A stretch of DNA of 64,000 bases from Oceaniferula marina (GCF_013391475.1 NZ_JACBAZ010000005.1:62001-126000); one strand, 5' to 3'. Shown: positions 36,000 through 44,999, counted from the first letter of the stretch. Numbers and translations are program-made. Notes: generated by a model from the letters alone, not told the origin.

Positions 36000-36024
36000 G
36001 GGATCAACTTAAAGAACCGAAACC

Positions 36025-36447
36025 ATGCGTATTTCTGACCAAGACGAAGAAGAATTTGAAGTGTCCTTGTCGCCATTGATCGACTGTGTCTTTTTGTTGC
36101 TGATCTTCTTTCTGCTGACCACCATGCTGAAGAAGGATAACCGGGATATTTCGATTGATTTGCCGGTTTCAACTTCAGCTTTGGAGCTTGCGGCTGATGA
36201 TAAAAACACGGTGATTGGATTGAACGCCGTAGGCGAAGTTCATATCGACGGTGTCCCCTCTGACTTGAACGACCTGAGGGTTGTGCTCAAGGATATTTAT
36301 ATGATGAACGGGCCGGATCATCAGATCCGACTCGATGCGGATACCGAGTGTCCTGCATTCCGTGTGGTCGAGGTTTTGGACATTTGCCAATTCATTGGCA
36401 TGCGAAACCTGGCTGTTCGGACCTACGATGAATTTTATAACCAATAA
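36025..36447 (+). CDS. exbD: ExbD/TolR family protein, second copy
   Basis: A 140-residue protein of the same family as its neighbour 25 bases upstream. Its TM segment reads SPLIDCVFLLLIFFLLTTML with the critical Asp at about residue 20, followed by KKDNRDISIDLPVS and a typical periplasmic domain ending ICQFIGMRNLAVRTYDE. It lacks the arginine-rich tail of the first copy. The next gene starts 14 bases later, so translation is probably coupled. Its exact role against the first ExbD (scaffold or load contact) is unknown. Confidence 0.92.
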   Translation: MRISDQDEEEFEVSLSPLIDCVFLLLIFFLLTTMLKKDNRDISIDLPVSTSALELAADDKNTVIGLNAVGEVHIDGVPSDLNDLRVVLKDIYMMNGPDHQIRLDADTECPAFRVVEVLDICQFIGMRNLAVRTYDEFYNQ

Positions 36448-36461
36448 CACAATTAGAGATC

Positions 36462-38351
36462 ATGATAGTGGATTCCATAGATAGGGCCTTGGAGAAGATT
36501 TATGCACGTCGCCGGCGCTTGGCGATGGCGATATGTTTGTTGTTGGTGATCTCCGTTTCGATTACCCTCAGCATTTATCCTGATTTGCTGAGCACCTTGT
36601 TAAAAGTTCCGAAGCAAGAACAGAGCAGCGATAGTGAACTGAGTAAGCCGAAGAAAAAGAAAATCACCAAAAAGAAACCTCGGCAGATGCCCAAGGAGTT
36701 GAAGGACAAGGTGGTGAAAAAGAAGAAGAGTCAGCTGAAAAAGCGCATGATTACCGAGATCAAGAAGATGCAGCGCCAGGTGGCCAATCTTGAACAAATC
36801 GAACGTCAGCGCATGGATGATTTACAGGACCTTCGCGACCCGAAAGAGGACATGATCGAAAGGATCAAAGAGGTCGCCGAAGTGCTCGAGGATAAGGCGC
36901 ATACTTTTAATAACAAAGACTCCAGTCAAGAGGCGACGGATCTCGACCGGGAGGCCAGAGAGTTGGTGGACGACATTGAGAAGGAACTCGAAAAAGTTGC
37001 CAAAGAAGAGAACCCTACTGACCCGAGCGGCAAGCCCGCAAATGAGGAAGAGTTGAAGGACCTTTCAGATAAAGCCGAAGATCTGGCCAAACGGCTGGAT
37101 GAGGCATCGAAGAAAGCCGAGTCGGGTGAACCGAAACAAGATGCCGAACAGGCGTCGATGGCTGCCGAGGATGTTGCCAAGAATTTGGAAAAATTGGCAG
37201 AGAATGATACCAGTGAAATGACCGAGGGGTTGGCTGATAGTGAGACGAATCCGATGCGTTCTGAAACGCGCCCTCTGGATGAGCTGAGTATCAAAGAACT
37301 GCACGACCTCAGCCAGGATCTCGCGGCTCATGCCAATGATTTACATACGGATATCAAGGCGGCCGAAGATGCCAAGGAAAAGAACATGCCTTTCAATGAT
37401 TCACTGGCGAGCAAGAAGCTAACAGATTATCAGAAGAACAAGCTCGACGGTCAAACTCCGTCGACGCCGAAATCCAATAATACGGAAGCCAATCCCGAGG
37501 GGGAAACCATGGATGATTTTGCTAATTTCACCAAGGATGCGATGAAGGGGATTCAGCAAGCGGCACGAAGCATCAACCGCAATGAGCGGATGTCAGACCC
37601 TGCCATGCGAGCTGCAGCTATCGCCGCTGCCATGGGCGGCGGGGGAAAAGGTGGCTTTGGTTCCGGCACAGGCCAGGGTAAACGGGGTGAAGGCTTCGGA
37701 GGAAAAGCCCGTAGCGGTCCGGATGATCCTCTGCGTTTGCAGTCGGGAGGGACGTGGAATCAAACAAACATGAAGTGGCGGGATGCCGTAGCCAGTGCCA
37801 AGTATCATTTCTCCCACGAGCAGCTTCGGGATATATTGCCAGCCCGTCGTTTTTCAAAGGAAAGTTTGCGTAAGGGGTGGTTTTACATTGATACCTGGTA
37901 TGTGATCGGGCCATGGAAAGCGCCATGGGCAGATGGTCGCGTTGATTACCGCGTGCAATTTCCTCCGGAACATGAAATTGATCTCGAGGCTGATTATGGT
38001 GAAGGTCAGGATGGAGAGCGGTTGGTCTGGAAGTTCAAACAATTCGATAGTGTTTTGATGGCGATGGATCCACAATGGAGGGACTCGGCTTATTTTCTCT
38101 ACACGGAGTTGTATTTTGAGGAAGATACCGAGATGGTTCTCTCAGTTGCCGCGGACGATACGGCCAAGGTATGGGTGAATGACCAGGTGGTGATCGAAGA
38201 AGATACGATGTCGGACTGGGCTCTGAATGAAAGCTATAGCAAGGTGCGATTCCACCGTGGATTCAACAAGGTGCTGGTCCGGCAACAGAATGGCCCAGGT
38301 GAAACCGACCTTTCTGTGATTATTTGTGCTGAAGAAATTATTACCCGTTAA
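36462..38351 (+). CDS. Coiled-coil membrane protein, candidate periplasm-spanning partner of ExbBD
   Basis: The 629-residue protein has one TM helix near the N-terminus (about 20-38, RLAMAICLLLVISVSITLSI), then a very lysine-rich stretch (about 50-100, KKKKITKKKPRQ) and a long acidic/basic coiled coil (about 100-340: EKELEKVAKEE, LSDKAEDLAKRL). A short Gly-rich segment (GGGGKGGFGSGTGQGKRGEG) follows, and then a C-terminal beta-sandwich (about 460-629) beginning YVIGPWKAPWADGRVDYR with LSVAADDTAKVWVNDQVVIE, PA14-like or galactose-binding-like. The layout (one inner-membrane anchor, a long spacer, a distal binding domain) is what a TonB/TolA substitute would look like. That is inference; no TonB domain is present. 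Confidence 0.75.
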   Translation: MIVDSIDRALEKIYARRRRLAMAICLLLVISVSITLSIYPDLLSTLLKVPKQEQSSDSELSKPKKKKITKKKPRQMPKELKDKVVKKKKSQLKKRMITEIKKMQRQVANLEQIERQRMDDLQDLRDPKEDMIERIKEVAEVLEDKAHTFNNKDSSQEATDLDREARELVDDIEKELEKVAKEENPTDPSGKPANEEELKDLSDKAEDLAKRLDEASKKAESGEPKQDAEQASMAAEDVAKNLEKLAENDTSEMTEGLADSETNPMRSETRPLDELSIKELHDLSQDLAAHANDLHTDIKAAEDAKEKNMPFNDSLASKKLTDYQKNKLDGQTPSTPKSNNTEANPEGETMDDFANFTKDAMKGIQQAARSINRNERMSDPAMRAAAIAAAMGGGGKGGFGSGTGQGKRGEGFGGKARSGPDDPLRLQSGGTWNQTNMKWRDAVASAKYHFSHEQLRDILPARRFSKESLRKGWFYIDTWYVIGPWKAPWADGRVDYRVQFPPEHEIDLEADYGEGQDGERLVWKFKQFDSVLMAMDPQWRDSAYFLYTELYFEEDTEMVLSVAADDTAKVWVNDQVVIEEDTMSDWALNESYSKVRFHRGFNKVLVRQQNGPGETDLSVIICAEEIITR

Positions 38352-38355
38352 GAAG

Positions 38356-39426
38356 ATGCACCGTTCCCAGTATATAGGATTACTCATTGGTCTTTGTTGT
38401 TTTTCCAGTTGTGGAAAAAAAGAATCGGCTGATGCTGAGCAGGATCAGGGGCCAAAGCCTGTGCTTAAAGCAGAGGATCAGGCGGATGATCGGAACCGGA
38501 GGCGTGAGCGGCTATCCCGTGACCGTGAACTGTATCTCGCCCGGCTTCAAAAGTCAGCCAGAGAGTATAGCAAGGAACAATCGAAACCTGTGGTCGAGGA
38601 AAACCTTCAAACGTTCAGGATTCGATATGATGGCTACGTCAATGAGATCTATACACCGGAACTGAAAAAGCTGGGGCTGAAACCCAACACAGCACCGTCA
38701 GTCATTTTGCCCCTTCGCAATGGGGCCAAGGTGATGGCGGTTAATTTTTACACCGGCAATGAGTACCAGATTCCATCCAACCGTTCGGCTGGTCTTGATG
38801 CTGTTACGCAGACCCATTGGAATAATGTTAGTCACCAAAACCAACGGGCCGAGCATGGTAAGGTTCTCGACGGGCAGGTGAAGGGGCTTCAACTGGCGGA
38901 TGGTAGCCGGGCTGGGTCGGTGACCTTGACGTGGCAGGCACCCCGGCTCACCAACCGGCGTAACTCTCCCAAGCCGGATACTGATGGTTCCTTGTTGCTG
39001 ATGAGCAGTAACCTTGAGGGGAAGGAGCTTTCGTTTTCTCTGCAAGGCTTGAACGCATCGGGGTTCAAACGTTACGATCTGGTGTTGTACATGGAGTATG
39101 TGCTTGATGAAAATCAACAGGACGGTTCACAACAACCCATCAGCCGGGTAGACGTTTGGGGTGACTCTGATAGAACTAAATTGTTAGCCTCTGATCTTGT
39201 GAGTGGAGTTAAGGTGTCTGGCAACCCTTATGAAGGTCAAATCCGATCATTCACCAGGCAGGATTCGAAAGATCGAACGTTCTTGTGTTCAAATACCGGT
39301 AAGCCCGGACACTATGTTTATTTTGCCGATCTGACGGCATCGGATTTGTATTTTCACTTGGGTCCCCCCGAATTTGGCAAGGTTTCAGATATTCGCTTAG
39401 GTGGCTTGCAAGTGATCGAGAGGTAG
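38356..39426 (+). CDS. Lipoprotein with C-terminal beta-sandwich
   Basis: From MHRSQYIGLLIGLCC the protein has 356 residues. The sequence CFSSCGKKE is a lipobox-like site (C19), so it is probably lipid-anchored to the envelope. An acidic/charged stretch (about 20-75) leads to a beta-rich domain: THWNNVSHQNQRAEHGKV, then GSVTLTWQAPRL and SGFKRYDLVLYMEY, a pattern I recognise from other verrucomicrobial surface proteins. It starts 4 bases after the coiled-coil gene. An outer-membrane or periplasmic partner of that protein is plausible. No enzyme motif is visible. Confidence 0.72.
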   Translation: MHRSQYIGLLIGLCCFSSCGKKESADAEQDQGPKPVLKAEDQADDRNRRRERLSRDRELYLARLQKSAREYSKEQSKPVVEENLQTFRIRYDGYVNEIYTPELKKLGLKPNTAPSVILPLRNGAKVMAVNFYTGNEYQIPSNRSAGLDAVTQTHWNNVSHQNQRAEHGKVLDGQVKGLQLADGSRAGSVTLTWQAPRLTNRRNSPKPDTDGSLLLMSSNLEGKELSFSLQGLNASGFKRYDLVLYMEYVLDENQQDGSQQPISRVDVWGDSDRTKLLASDLVSGVKVSGNPYEGQIRSFTRQDSKDRTFLCSNTGKPGHYVYFADLTASDLYFHLGPPEFGKVSDIRLGGLQVIER

Positions 39427-39528
39427 AACGTTTAATCTTTTTCTTTGTCGTAGGTGTCTAACGACTCTGCTGCAAAATGGTTCTCTGGCTTTTTGCCAGA
39501 GTTGTATAATCACACCCAAAAACACACG

Positions 39529-42500
39529 ATGATGATCCCAATTCATGTGGCCCGTTGGGCCACGATTGCCAGTTGCGCTATAGCAACATCCACGCCATTG
39601 CTCGCGCTCGAAGAGGAAAAGAAGACCTCGAGCAAGCTACGACTCGAATCTGGTAACCAGGAGTTGGTCGAGTGGTTCGACTGGGCGAAAGCTCGTTCGA
39701 TTGATCTGGTTCAGACGCACAAGTCGACACCCAACCGCCCCGTGCATGTTCCTTGTTATTGGGGTTCTTATGCCCATGATCCGGCATTTTTTGCGCGGGA
39801 TATCTACCATCAAGCGGCAGGAGGTCATTTGTTGGGGTTGGATGAGGAGAATTTGACGATGTTCAAGCTCTTTGCCGGGTCCTTGGTGAAGGATGAGAGT
39901 AAGAATTATTTTCCAGCTTGGTCGTTTAAATTCTGGGGGGAGAAAAATTCTCGCTTTGATGAATTGCCAGCGGTGTTTGAGTTGGTTCACCGGGCATACG
40001 AACAGTATCGCTTGAGTGGCGACCGCCGCTGGATTGACGACCCCGTGTTGTTTGATTTTTATTCCTTTGCGATGACGGATTTTGTCGACCAGCATTATTG
40101 TGAAGATGATGACGGGGTTGCCGATATACCGGTCAACAAGGGGATCCATACTTCGTATTTCGAATTTGAGCAGGAGAAATTGAAGTCGGCTGCTGATGCG
40201 TTTGGATCGCAGTATCGGGCAACGTTGGCCTATGCCTCCATACTGGAAGCGCGTGGGGATTCGGATGGAGCCAAAGCGTTCCAGCAAAAAGCGAATGCCT
40301 TGTTGAAGGTGTTTCAGACGGATTGGTATTCACAAACAACACAGAGGTATGTGCGGGGGATTACCAGAACCCATTGGCAGCACAGTCATACTGGTGCCAG
40401 CATGGTGAACGAAGAATCCAGACCGACAGATTTTGGCCGTGAGAATAGTTTTTTTATTCCGCTGAAGTTTATCGGTCAGGATCTAGGGGTTCCGATGGAG
40501 GATTACATTGATTTTGTGCATGCTTCGACATACCAGAATGGGATCAATATTGAGGCCAGAACGTACTATCCCGAGTTCATGTACTTGCATGGGCGCGCTG
40601 CCATGGGTTGGCATTGGTTGGCTCATTCGTTAGGAACCAAGGATAAGTATCCGGAGGTGGCATACACCGGAGTAAACAATATCATTTCCGGTATGATGGG
40701 ACTTGAAGGTGATGCCATTGAACGAAGAGTCTGCACCTTGCCCATGTTGGTCGCGGAAGTTCCGTGGGTGGAGGTTCAGCATTTCCCTGTCGGAAGCAAG
40801 CATGCGCCGGGTGGGCAGAACGAGTTGACGGTCCGGCACGAAGGAAATAAGCAAACAAGCGTAAAAAATGTAAGTGGGGCGGCCTTGACGTGGCGTGCCC
40901 GGTTTTATGGGCAACATAAAGAATTGCTTGTCGACGGAAAGAAGCAAAAGGCAACATCGTCGATGCGCAATGGGAAATCGCTTTCCTATGTGGATGTCAC
41001 ACTGGCACCCGGTAAACAACATGTGGTTGCCACCGTGGATGACGGGAGGTGGACCAGCCTGACGGATCTTGAATGGGGGAGTGTTTCGCCTGAGGGGAAA
41101 GTCAAGAGGGACTGTAATCCGGGCCATTACACCATGGTGATGGATGGGCAGGTTATTGACCGAGGCATCGGAACGACGGGCTCATCCACGATCGAGGTTC
41201 CTCTCTTGGATGACTATGCCTTGTTTGCTGCCGAGGTCGGCCATGACGCCCGCTTGAACCGTAAAGGCGAGGTTCGGCATGAGGTCGTTTGCTTTAAGGT
41301 GATGGGTTCTAAGGAGGGCGGTGGAGATTGGAACGAACTCTATCAGAGCGAAAAACTTGGTCAGGGTGAACGGGCACAGGTGCTTGTTGATGTGCGGGGG
41401 AAAAAACGCTTGAAGCTGATTACGGAAGGAGATGGGAATGCCTATGTCAACTGGGTGGATGCGCGAGTCTGTAAGGCTTCAGCTCCTTGTTTATTTTTTG
41501 GAGAAATGACATGGGAGGGGACGTTTGAGCCGGGTAAGACGACCAGCGTGACGGTTCCTTTTGCCAACCGGGGAACAGAGTCAGCCTTGCAGACGCAGAT
41601 CCAGTGTGTGGTTCGCAGTCCCTTTGTCAAAGTGACAGCCAACAAAGGGGGCGGGGCCTTTTCCTTGCCTGCGGGTAAAGAGGCCAGTGTTCGTTTTGAT
41701 CTTTTGGTTTCCGAGGAGGCCCCTGCGGACACCCGCCTGCCTATCAGTGTGCAGGCAAGTTTTGCGGATCAGTCGGGAGCTCACCGTATCGAGCGGAAGT
41801 TTTCCAAGACCTTGCCTCGTGCGGCATTTTCCATGAAGTTCGCCGGAGGTGCGAAGGTGAATCCGAATGATTCCAAGCGATTGCAGATGCCGCCGTATCA
41901 GGAAGTGGAGCTGCTGGTGGATGTGACAAACGATGCCTCCGTGGCCTCTGCTGAGGGAACGGTTCTGGCGGTGTCGCTTGCAAAACGAGGCGATGGCAAA
42001 CATGAATTGATTGACTTGGTCAAAGGGCATGATGCTCTGGGGCGGATTGAGGCTGGGGCGAGCAAGCAGGCGAAGGTCGTGCTCAAAGTGCTTGAGGGAT
42101 GGCGCTTGGAGGATTCCTTTGATCTGTTTTTTACCGTGTCCGATGGGAAATCGATGATTGCCCGCATGAAAAAACGTTGTTCATTGCAGCAGGCGAAAAT
42201 CAGGGTCTCCTACCTTCGGACCCAGACGCAGGGTAAAAAGGTGCCGATGGTGGCCGCCGGTAAAATGAGTCGAGTGAGCTACCTAGTGCACAATGAAGGG
42301 GAGTTGGCATCGAGCCCGCTCAAGCTTGCTCTCTCGGTTCCTGAATCGAGTCAGCCGTATGTCAAACTCAAGCAGACAGAGCTCACGATTGATCCTGTAG
42401 AACCTGGTGCCAGTCGCGAGTTTTCCTTTGATTTCAGTGTGGCTGGAAATACGCCCGCCGAAACCGAGCTTGAGATCAAGCGTGTGATCACGGCGGCTGG

Positions 42501-42951
42501 AAAAACCATCGAGAGACTTGAGTGTTTTCAGGTCGGGGTGGTGTGCCTCTCTGATTTGGAGATCAAATCCTTGCGAAATGGTTTTAACCATATCGGTCGG
42601 GATAAGAGCTTGTTCAGTATTCCACTGAGCATAGGAGACCAGCAATGGCGCAAGGGCATTGCCGTGCACGCTCAGAGTGAACTGGTGTTTGCTTTGGATG
42701 AGAAATACAGAGCGATGTCCGGCTACATCGGCGTCGGCGAAACCGCCGGTGACGGAGGATCCGTGAAATTTGAGGTGCATGCCGACGGCAAAGCCATTTA
42801 TACGTCGAAGTTAATCGAGGGGAATGAGGGCCCCGAACGGGTCGAGTTATCGCTTCAGGGGGTGAAGGAACTGAAGTTGATTGTCAATGATGGTGGAAAG
42901 AATGGAAGCAATTCCGATCATGCGGATTGGGCTGGCTTTATACTGAAATAA
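39529..42951 (+). CDS. Secreted six-hairpin glycosidase-like protein with C-terminal NPCBM
   Basis: From MMIPIHVARWATIASC the protein has 1140 residues with a signal peptide (about 1-26). The N-terminal half (about 40-420) is a six-hairpin barrel (YAHDPAFFARDIYHQAAGG, DGVADIPVNKGIHTSYFE, YLHGRAAMGWHWLAHSLGT), as in GH63/debranching or amylo-alpha-glucosidase-type enzymes. The middle (about 640-980) contains CARDB/NEW3-like beta domains. The last 140 residues are an NPCBM module ending NSDHADWAGFILK. It mirrors the protein at 32149, which has its NPCBM at the N-terminus. The 102-base gap to the lipoprotein gene is the largest in the run, so it could have its own promoter. Confidence 0.78.
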   Translation: MMIPIHVARWATIASCAIATSTPLLALEEEKKTSSKLRLESGNQELVEWFDWAKARSIDLVQTHKSTPNRPVHVPCYWGSYAHDPAFFARDIYHQAAGGHLLGLDEENLTMFKLFAGSLVKDESKNYFPAWSFKFWGEKNSRFDELPAVFELVHRAYEQYRLSGDRRWIDDPVLFDFYSFAMTDFVDQHYCEDDDGVADIPVNKGIHTSYFEFEQEKLKSAADAFGSQYRATLAYASILEARGDSDGAKAFQQKANALLKVFQTDWYSQTTQRYVRGITRTHWQHSHTGASMVNEESRPTDFGRENSFFIPLKFIGQDLGVPMEDYIDFVHASTYQNGINIEARTYYPEFMYLHGRAAMGWHWLAHSLGTKDKYPEVAYTGVNNIISGMMGLEGDAIERRVCTLPMLVAEVPWVEVQHFPVGSKHAPGGQNELTVRHEGNKQTSVKNVSGAALTWRARFYGQHKELLVDGKKQKATSSMRNGKSLSYVDVTLAPGKQHVVATVDDGRWTSLTDLEWGSVSPEGKVKRDCNPGHYTMVMDGQVIDRGIGTTGSSTIEVPLLDDYALFAAEVGHDARLNRKGEVRHEVVCFKVMGSKEGGGDWNELYQSEKLGQGERAQVLVDVRGKKRLKLITEGDGNAYVNWVDARVCKASAPCLFFGEMTWEGTFEPGKTTSVTVPFANRGTESALQTQIQCVVRSPFVKVTANKGGGAFSLPAGKEASVRFDLLVSEEAPADTRLPISVQASFADQSGAHRIERKFSKTLPRAAFSMKFAGGAKVNPNDSKRLQMPPYQEVELLVDVTNDASVASAEGTVLAVSLAKRGDGKHELIDLVKGHDALGRIEAGASKQAKVVLKVLEGWRLEDSFDLFFTVSDGKSMIARMKKRCSLQQAKIRVSYLRTQTQGKKVPMVAAGKMSRVSYLVHNEGELASSPLKLALSVPESSQPYVKLKQTELTIDPVEPGASREFSFDFSVAGNTPAETELEIKRVITAAGKTIERLECFQVGVVCLSDLEIKSLRNGFNHIGRDKSLFSIPLSIGDQQWRKGIAVHAQSELVFALDEKYRAMSGYIGVGETAGDGGSVKFEVHADGKAIYTSKLIEGNEGPERVELSLQGVKELKLIVNDGGKNGSNSDHADWAGFILK

Positions 42952-43272
42952 TCCATCGTTTTGTCTTTCATCGAGAAGGAAGGTAGGCTGGATCGATGCG
43001 GATCAGGTGTGGGGGTATAATGATTGAGTGCCACCCACCTGATCCGGACCTTGTTAAATTTGGATAATGGGAGTAAAAATGACGCTTTTCTATAAAAAAT
43101 GGTTGATTTGTTGTATGCCTTTGTCATCTTGTTTTTGTTCGGAAAGAGATGATGAGCCAGTGTCGCGATGAGCGCGACCCGGTCCTTTGTCCCCTGATGG
43201 TTTAAACCGCTTCCGCTTCCTTTACCGGTTTCCACTACCCCTTCCGCTACCGTTTTGTTATTTGTTGATTGA
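42952..43272. other. Spacer with 11-bp hairpin and regulatory motif
   Basis: No gene is seen. A perfect 11-bp stem (42999-43009 with 43036-43046, loop 26 bases) lies 48 bases after the NPCBM gene but lacks a strong T run, so it is a weak terminator or a structural element. A second, 6-bp stem (GTCGCG-ATGAG-CGCGAC) is at 43162-43178. The AAAAATGACGC motif is at 43075-43085, and a pyrimidine-rich tract covers about 43206-43255. Confidence 0.6.
43075..43085 (+). promoter_or_regulatory. AAAAATGACGC motif upstream of secreted-protein gene
   Basis: An exact 11-base copy in plus orientation, 188 bases before the 43273 start. With the preceding T it forms a 12-mer identical to the copy at 44123-44134, and both precede paralogous genes. 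Confidence 0.45.
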
Positions 43273-44079
43273 ATGCTTAAGATGAATGTGCGCTCCATAA
43301 TGTTATTGATGTCGATCCTGGTTGTGCCTGCTGCTGTGGCGGGAGTGGTGGCCGTGGATGCAGAGCGGGGTAAGTTGGGGGGAGGATTTGTGGTCGTTGA
43401 TGATGATGAGGCTTTGGATGGTCGTTATGTCACATCGGGGAAGTTGACCGGGGACCGTCCGGTTTCTTCCGAGCAAGTGGCGACCTACAAGGTGGAACTC
43501 GCTCAGGGGCGATATGATTTGTTCATGCGGATACGCGTGGATTCAGAGAATCCCCAAGCTGTGGATAGTGTGTTTTTGCCTGCAAAGTTTGGTGAAATGT
43601 CTCTGGATGATAATAATGCATGGTTGAAAATCAATGAGTTGCAGGATGGGGCCAACTCCTATGTGAATGCTGTCGGGGAGGAAATTAAAAATGGTGTTTG
43701 GAGTTGGGTCCGATTCTCAGGGCAGGTGGATAAAGATGTTGCCGTCCCCCCGTATGTCAGCCCGGGTGGAGAGGTGACGTTCCAAATCGGACATCGGGAA
43801 GAGCTGCATATCGATGCCTTGGCCTGGGTTCCCAGTGGTCAAAAAATCAATTCGGAAGAGCTGGATTCAGCACTCGCTCTGAAATCCGATACGGATGCGC
43901 CGCTTGATGAAGAGGAGGATCAGGCCGAAATAGACGAGTCGGATTCGCCGGGGGATGTGGTGTCCGCCACCACCGGAGTCAGGCCTTCAGATGCGCAAGC
44001 CGAGCCAAGCCCGCCCCAGGGGCTCAGTGTGATTCTCGGCTTTGGGGACTGGGCGATGACCGTGGAAAAAGGTGAATGA
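43273..44079 (+). CDS. Secreted carbohydrate-binding-like protein without PEP-CTERM tail
   Basis: The 268-residue protein has a signal peptide (about 1-23, IMLLMSILVVPAAVAG). Residues about 24-200 form a beta-sandwich domain shared with the two genes downstream: YVTSGKLTGDRPVSSEQVAT, LFMRIRVDSE, WSWVRFSGQV and QIGHREELHIDALAWV. It looks like a CBM35/CBM6-type module. Unlike its paralogues it ends with an acidic linker (DEEEDQAEIDESDSPGD) and no PEP-CTERM anchor, so it may be freely secreted. An alternative start is at 43282. It is probably in the same transcript region as the next gene, but a motif-bearing spacer separates them. Confidence 0.75.
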   Translation: MLKMNVRSIMLLMSILVVPAAVAGVVAVDAERGKLGGGFVVVDDDEALDGRYVTSGKLTGDRPVSSEQVATYKVELAQGRYDLFMRIRVDSENPQAVDSVFLPAKFGEMSLDDNNAWLKINELQDGANSYVNAVGEEIKNGVWSWVRFSGQVDKDVAVPPYVSPGGEVTFQIGHREELHIDALAWVPSGQKINSEELDSALALKSDTDAPLDEEEDQAEIDESDSPGDVVSATTGVRPSDAQAEPSPPQGLSVILGFGDWAMTVEKGE

Positions 44080-44123
44080 GTAAACGCTTTTTCGGATTAT
44101 TGACAGATGATCTAGTGTTAACT

Positions 44124-44134
44124 AAAAATGACGC
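44124..44134 (+). promoter_or_regulatory. AAAAATGACGC motif upstream of PEP-CTERM gene
   Basis: The same 11-base sequence as at 43075, 138 bases before the 44272 start, preceded by T as in that copy. Downstream bases are AT-rich (ATTTATA). Confidence 0.45.
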
Positions 44135-44271
44135 ATTTATACGTGAATTGGCGTTGACTCTTCAGCCTAAATTTAGATTGTTTACGTATCTTCACATGAG
44201 CTGTGAGGTTCTGCCGTTCTTCCTTCCGGTAAACTCCCCAAATAGAAGGGACACTCAAACATAACAATATC

Positions 44272-44964
44272 ATGAAAAACATTACAACAAGCTTGGTCGC
44301 TCTCGCGGCTACGACGGCTATGAGTCAGGCTGCCATTGTAGCATTCTCAGCAGAGGACGGGCTGCTCGGATCGAACTGGATCACGGGAGTTTCCGACGCC
44401 GGAGAATTGAATCCTGGAGCCATTGGTGGTGCCTATGTGACTTCGTCTAATGCAACGGGTGACAGCCCAACTTCTGCAAATCAGGTGGCCACTTACACCG
44501 TAGCACTTGATGCTGCTACAACTTACGACCTTTATGTTCGGATACGTGTGGATGAAAATGGAGGTAATTCCGCTGGAGTGGATAGTATTTTCATTGGCGA
44601 AGGATTTGGAATCAAAGTGTTGGGTGATAACGCTCAATGGACTCGTGTGAATGGTTTGAATGAGAACAGTAATAGCTATGTGAACCCTGAGTCGGTCGAA
44701 ATTACCAATGATACTTGGAACTGGGTGAAGTTTTCTGGACAGGTGACACAGGATGAGCCGGTGGGCACATTTACTACTGCGACAGGAGTCGAGACCTTCC
44801 AAGTGGGGCACAGGGAAGAGCTTTGGATTGACGCTTATGCCTTTGTCGATACTGGCGAGGTAGTGACTTCCGCCCAGCTTACAGCAGCTGTGGTACCGGA
44901 ACCCTCTTCTTCTGCTCTCATCGGTCTGGCCGGTGTCGCATTGATTTTCCGCCGTCGCAAGTAG
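44272..44964 (+). CDS. PEP-CTERM protein with carbohydrate-binding-like domain
   Basis: A 230-residue protein with a signal peptide (MKNITTSLVALAATTAMSQA), a CBM-like beta-sandwich (about 22-190: FSAEDGLLGSNW, YDLYVRIRVDENGG, WNWVKFSGQV) and a PEP-CTERM sorting tail (PEPSSSALIGLAGVALIFRRRK). It is clearly a paralogue of the 43273 protein, sharing GHREELWIDAYAFV with GHREELHIDALAWV. The tail predicts cleavage by an exosortase and release or anchoring at the outer surface. A hairpin follows at 45000-45023. Confidence 0.87.
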   Translation: MKNITTSLVALAATTAMSQAAIVAFSAEDGLLGSNWITGVSDAGELNPGAIGGAYVTSSNATGDSPTSANQVATYTVALDAATTYDLYVRIRVDENGGNSAGVDSIFIGEGFGIKVLGDNAQWTRVNGLNENSNSYVNPESVEITNDTWNWVKFSGQVTQDEPVGTFTTATGVETFQVGHREELWIDAYAFVDTGEVVTSAQLTAAVVPEPSSSALIGLAGVALIFRRRK

Positions 44965-44999
44965 GCGCGGCAAATTCTTGAGTGATGCTGATTGATTCG

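Noticed and set aside
42999-43046. 11-bp hairpin as a strong terminator
   Set aside because: The stem is perfect but no T run follows; I list it as a structural element only.
44076-44264. 62-codon frame overlapping the 43273 gene by ATGA
   Set aside because: No recognisable domain; it contains the AAAAATGACGC motif and fills the spacer before a PEP-CTERM gene, so it is more likely non-coding.
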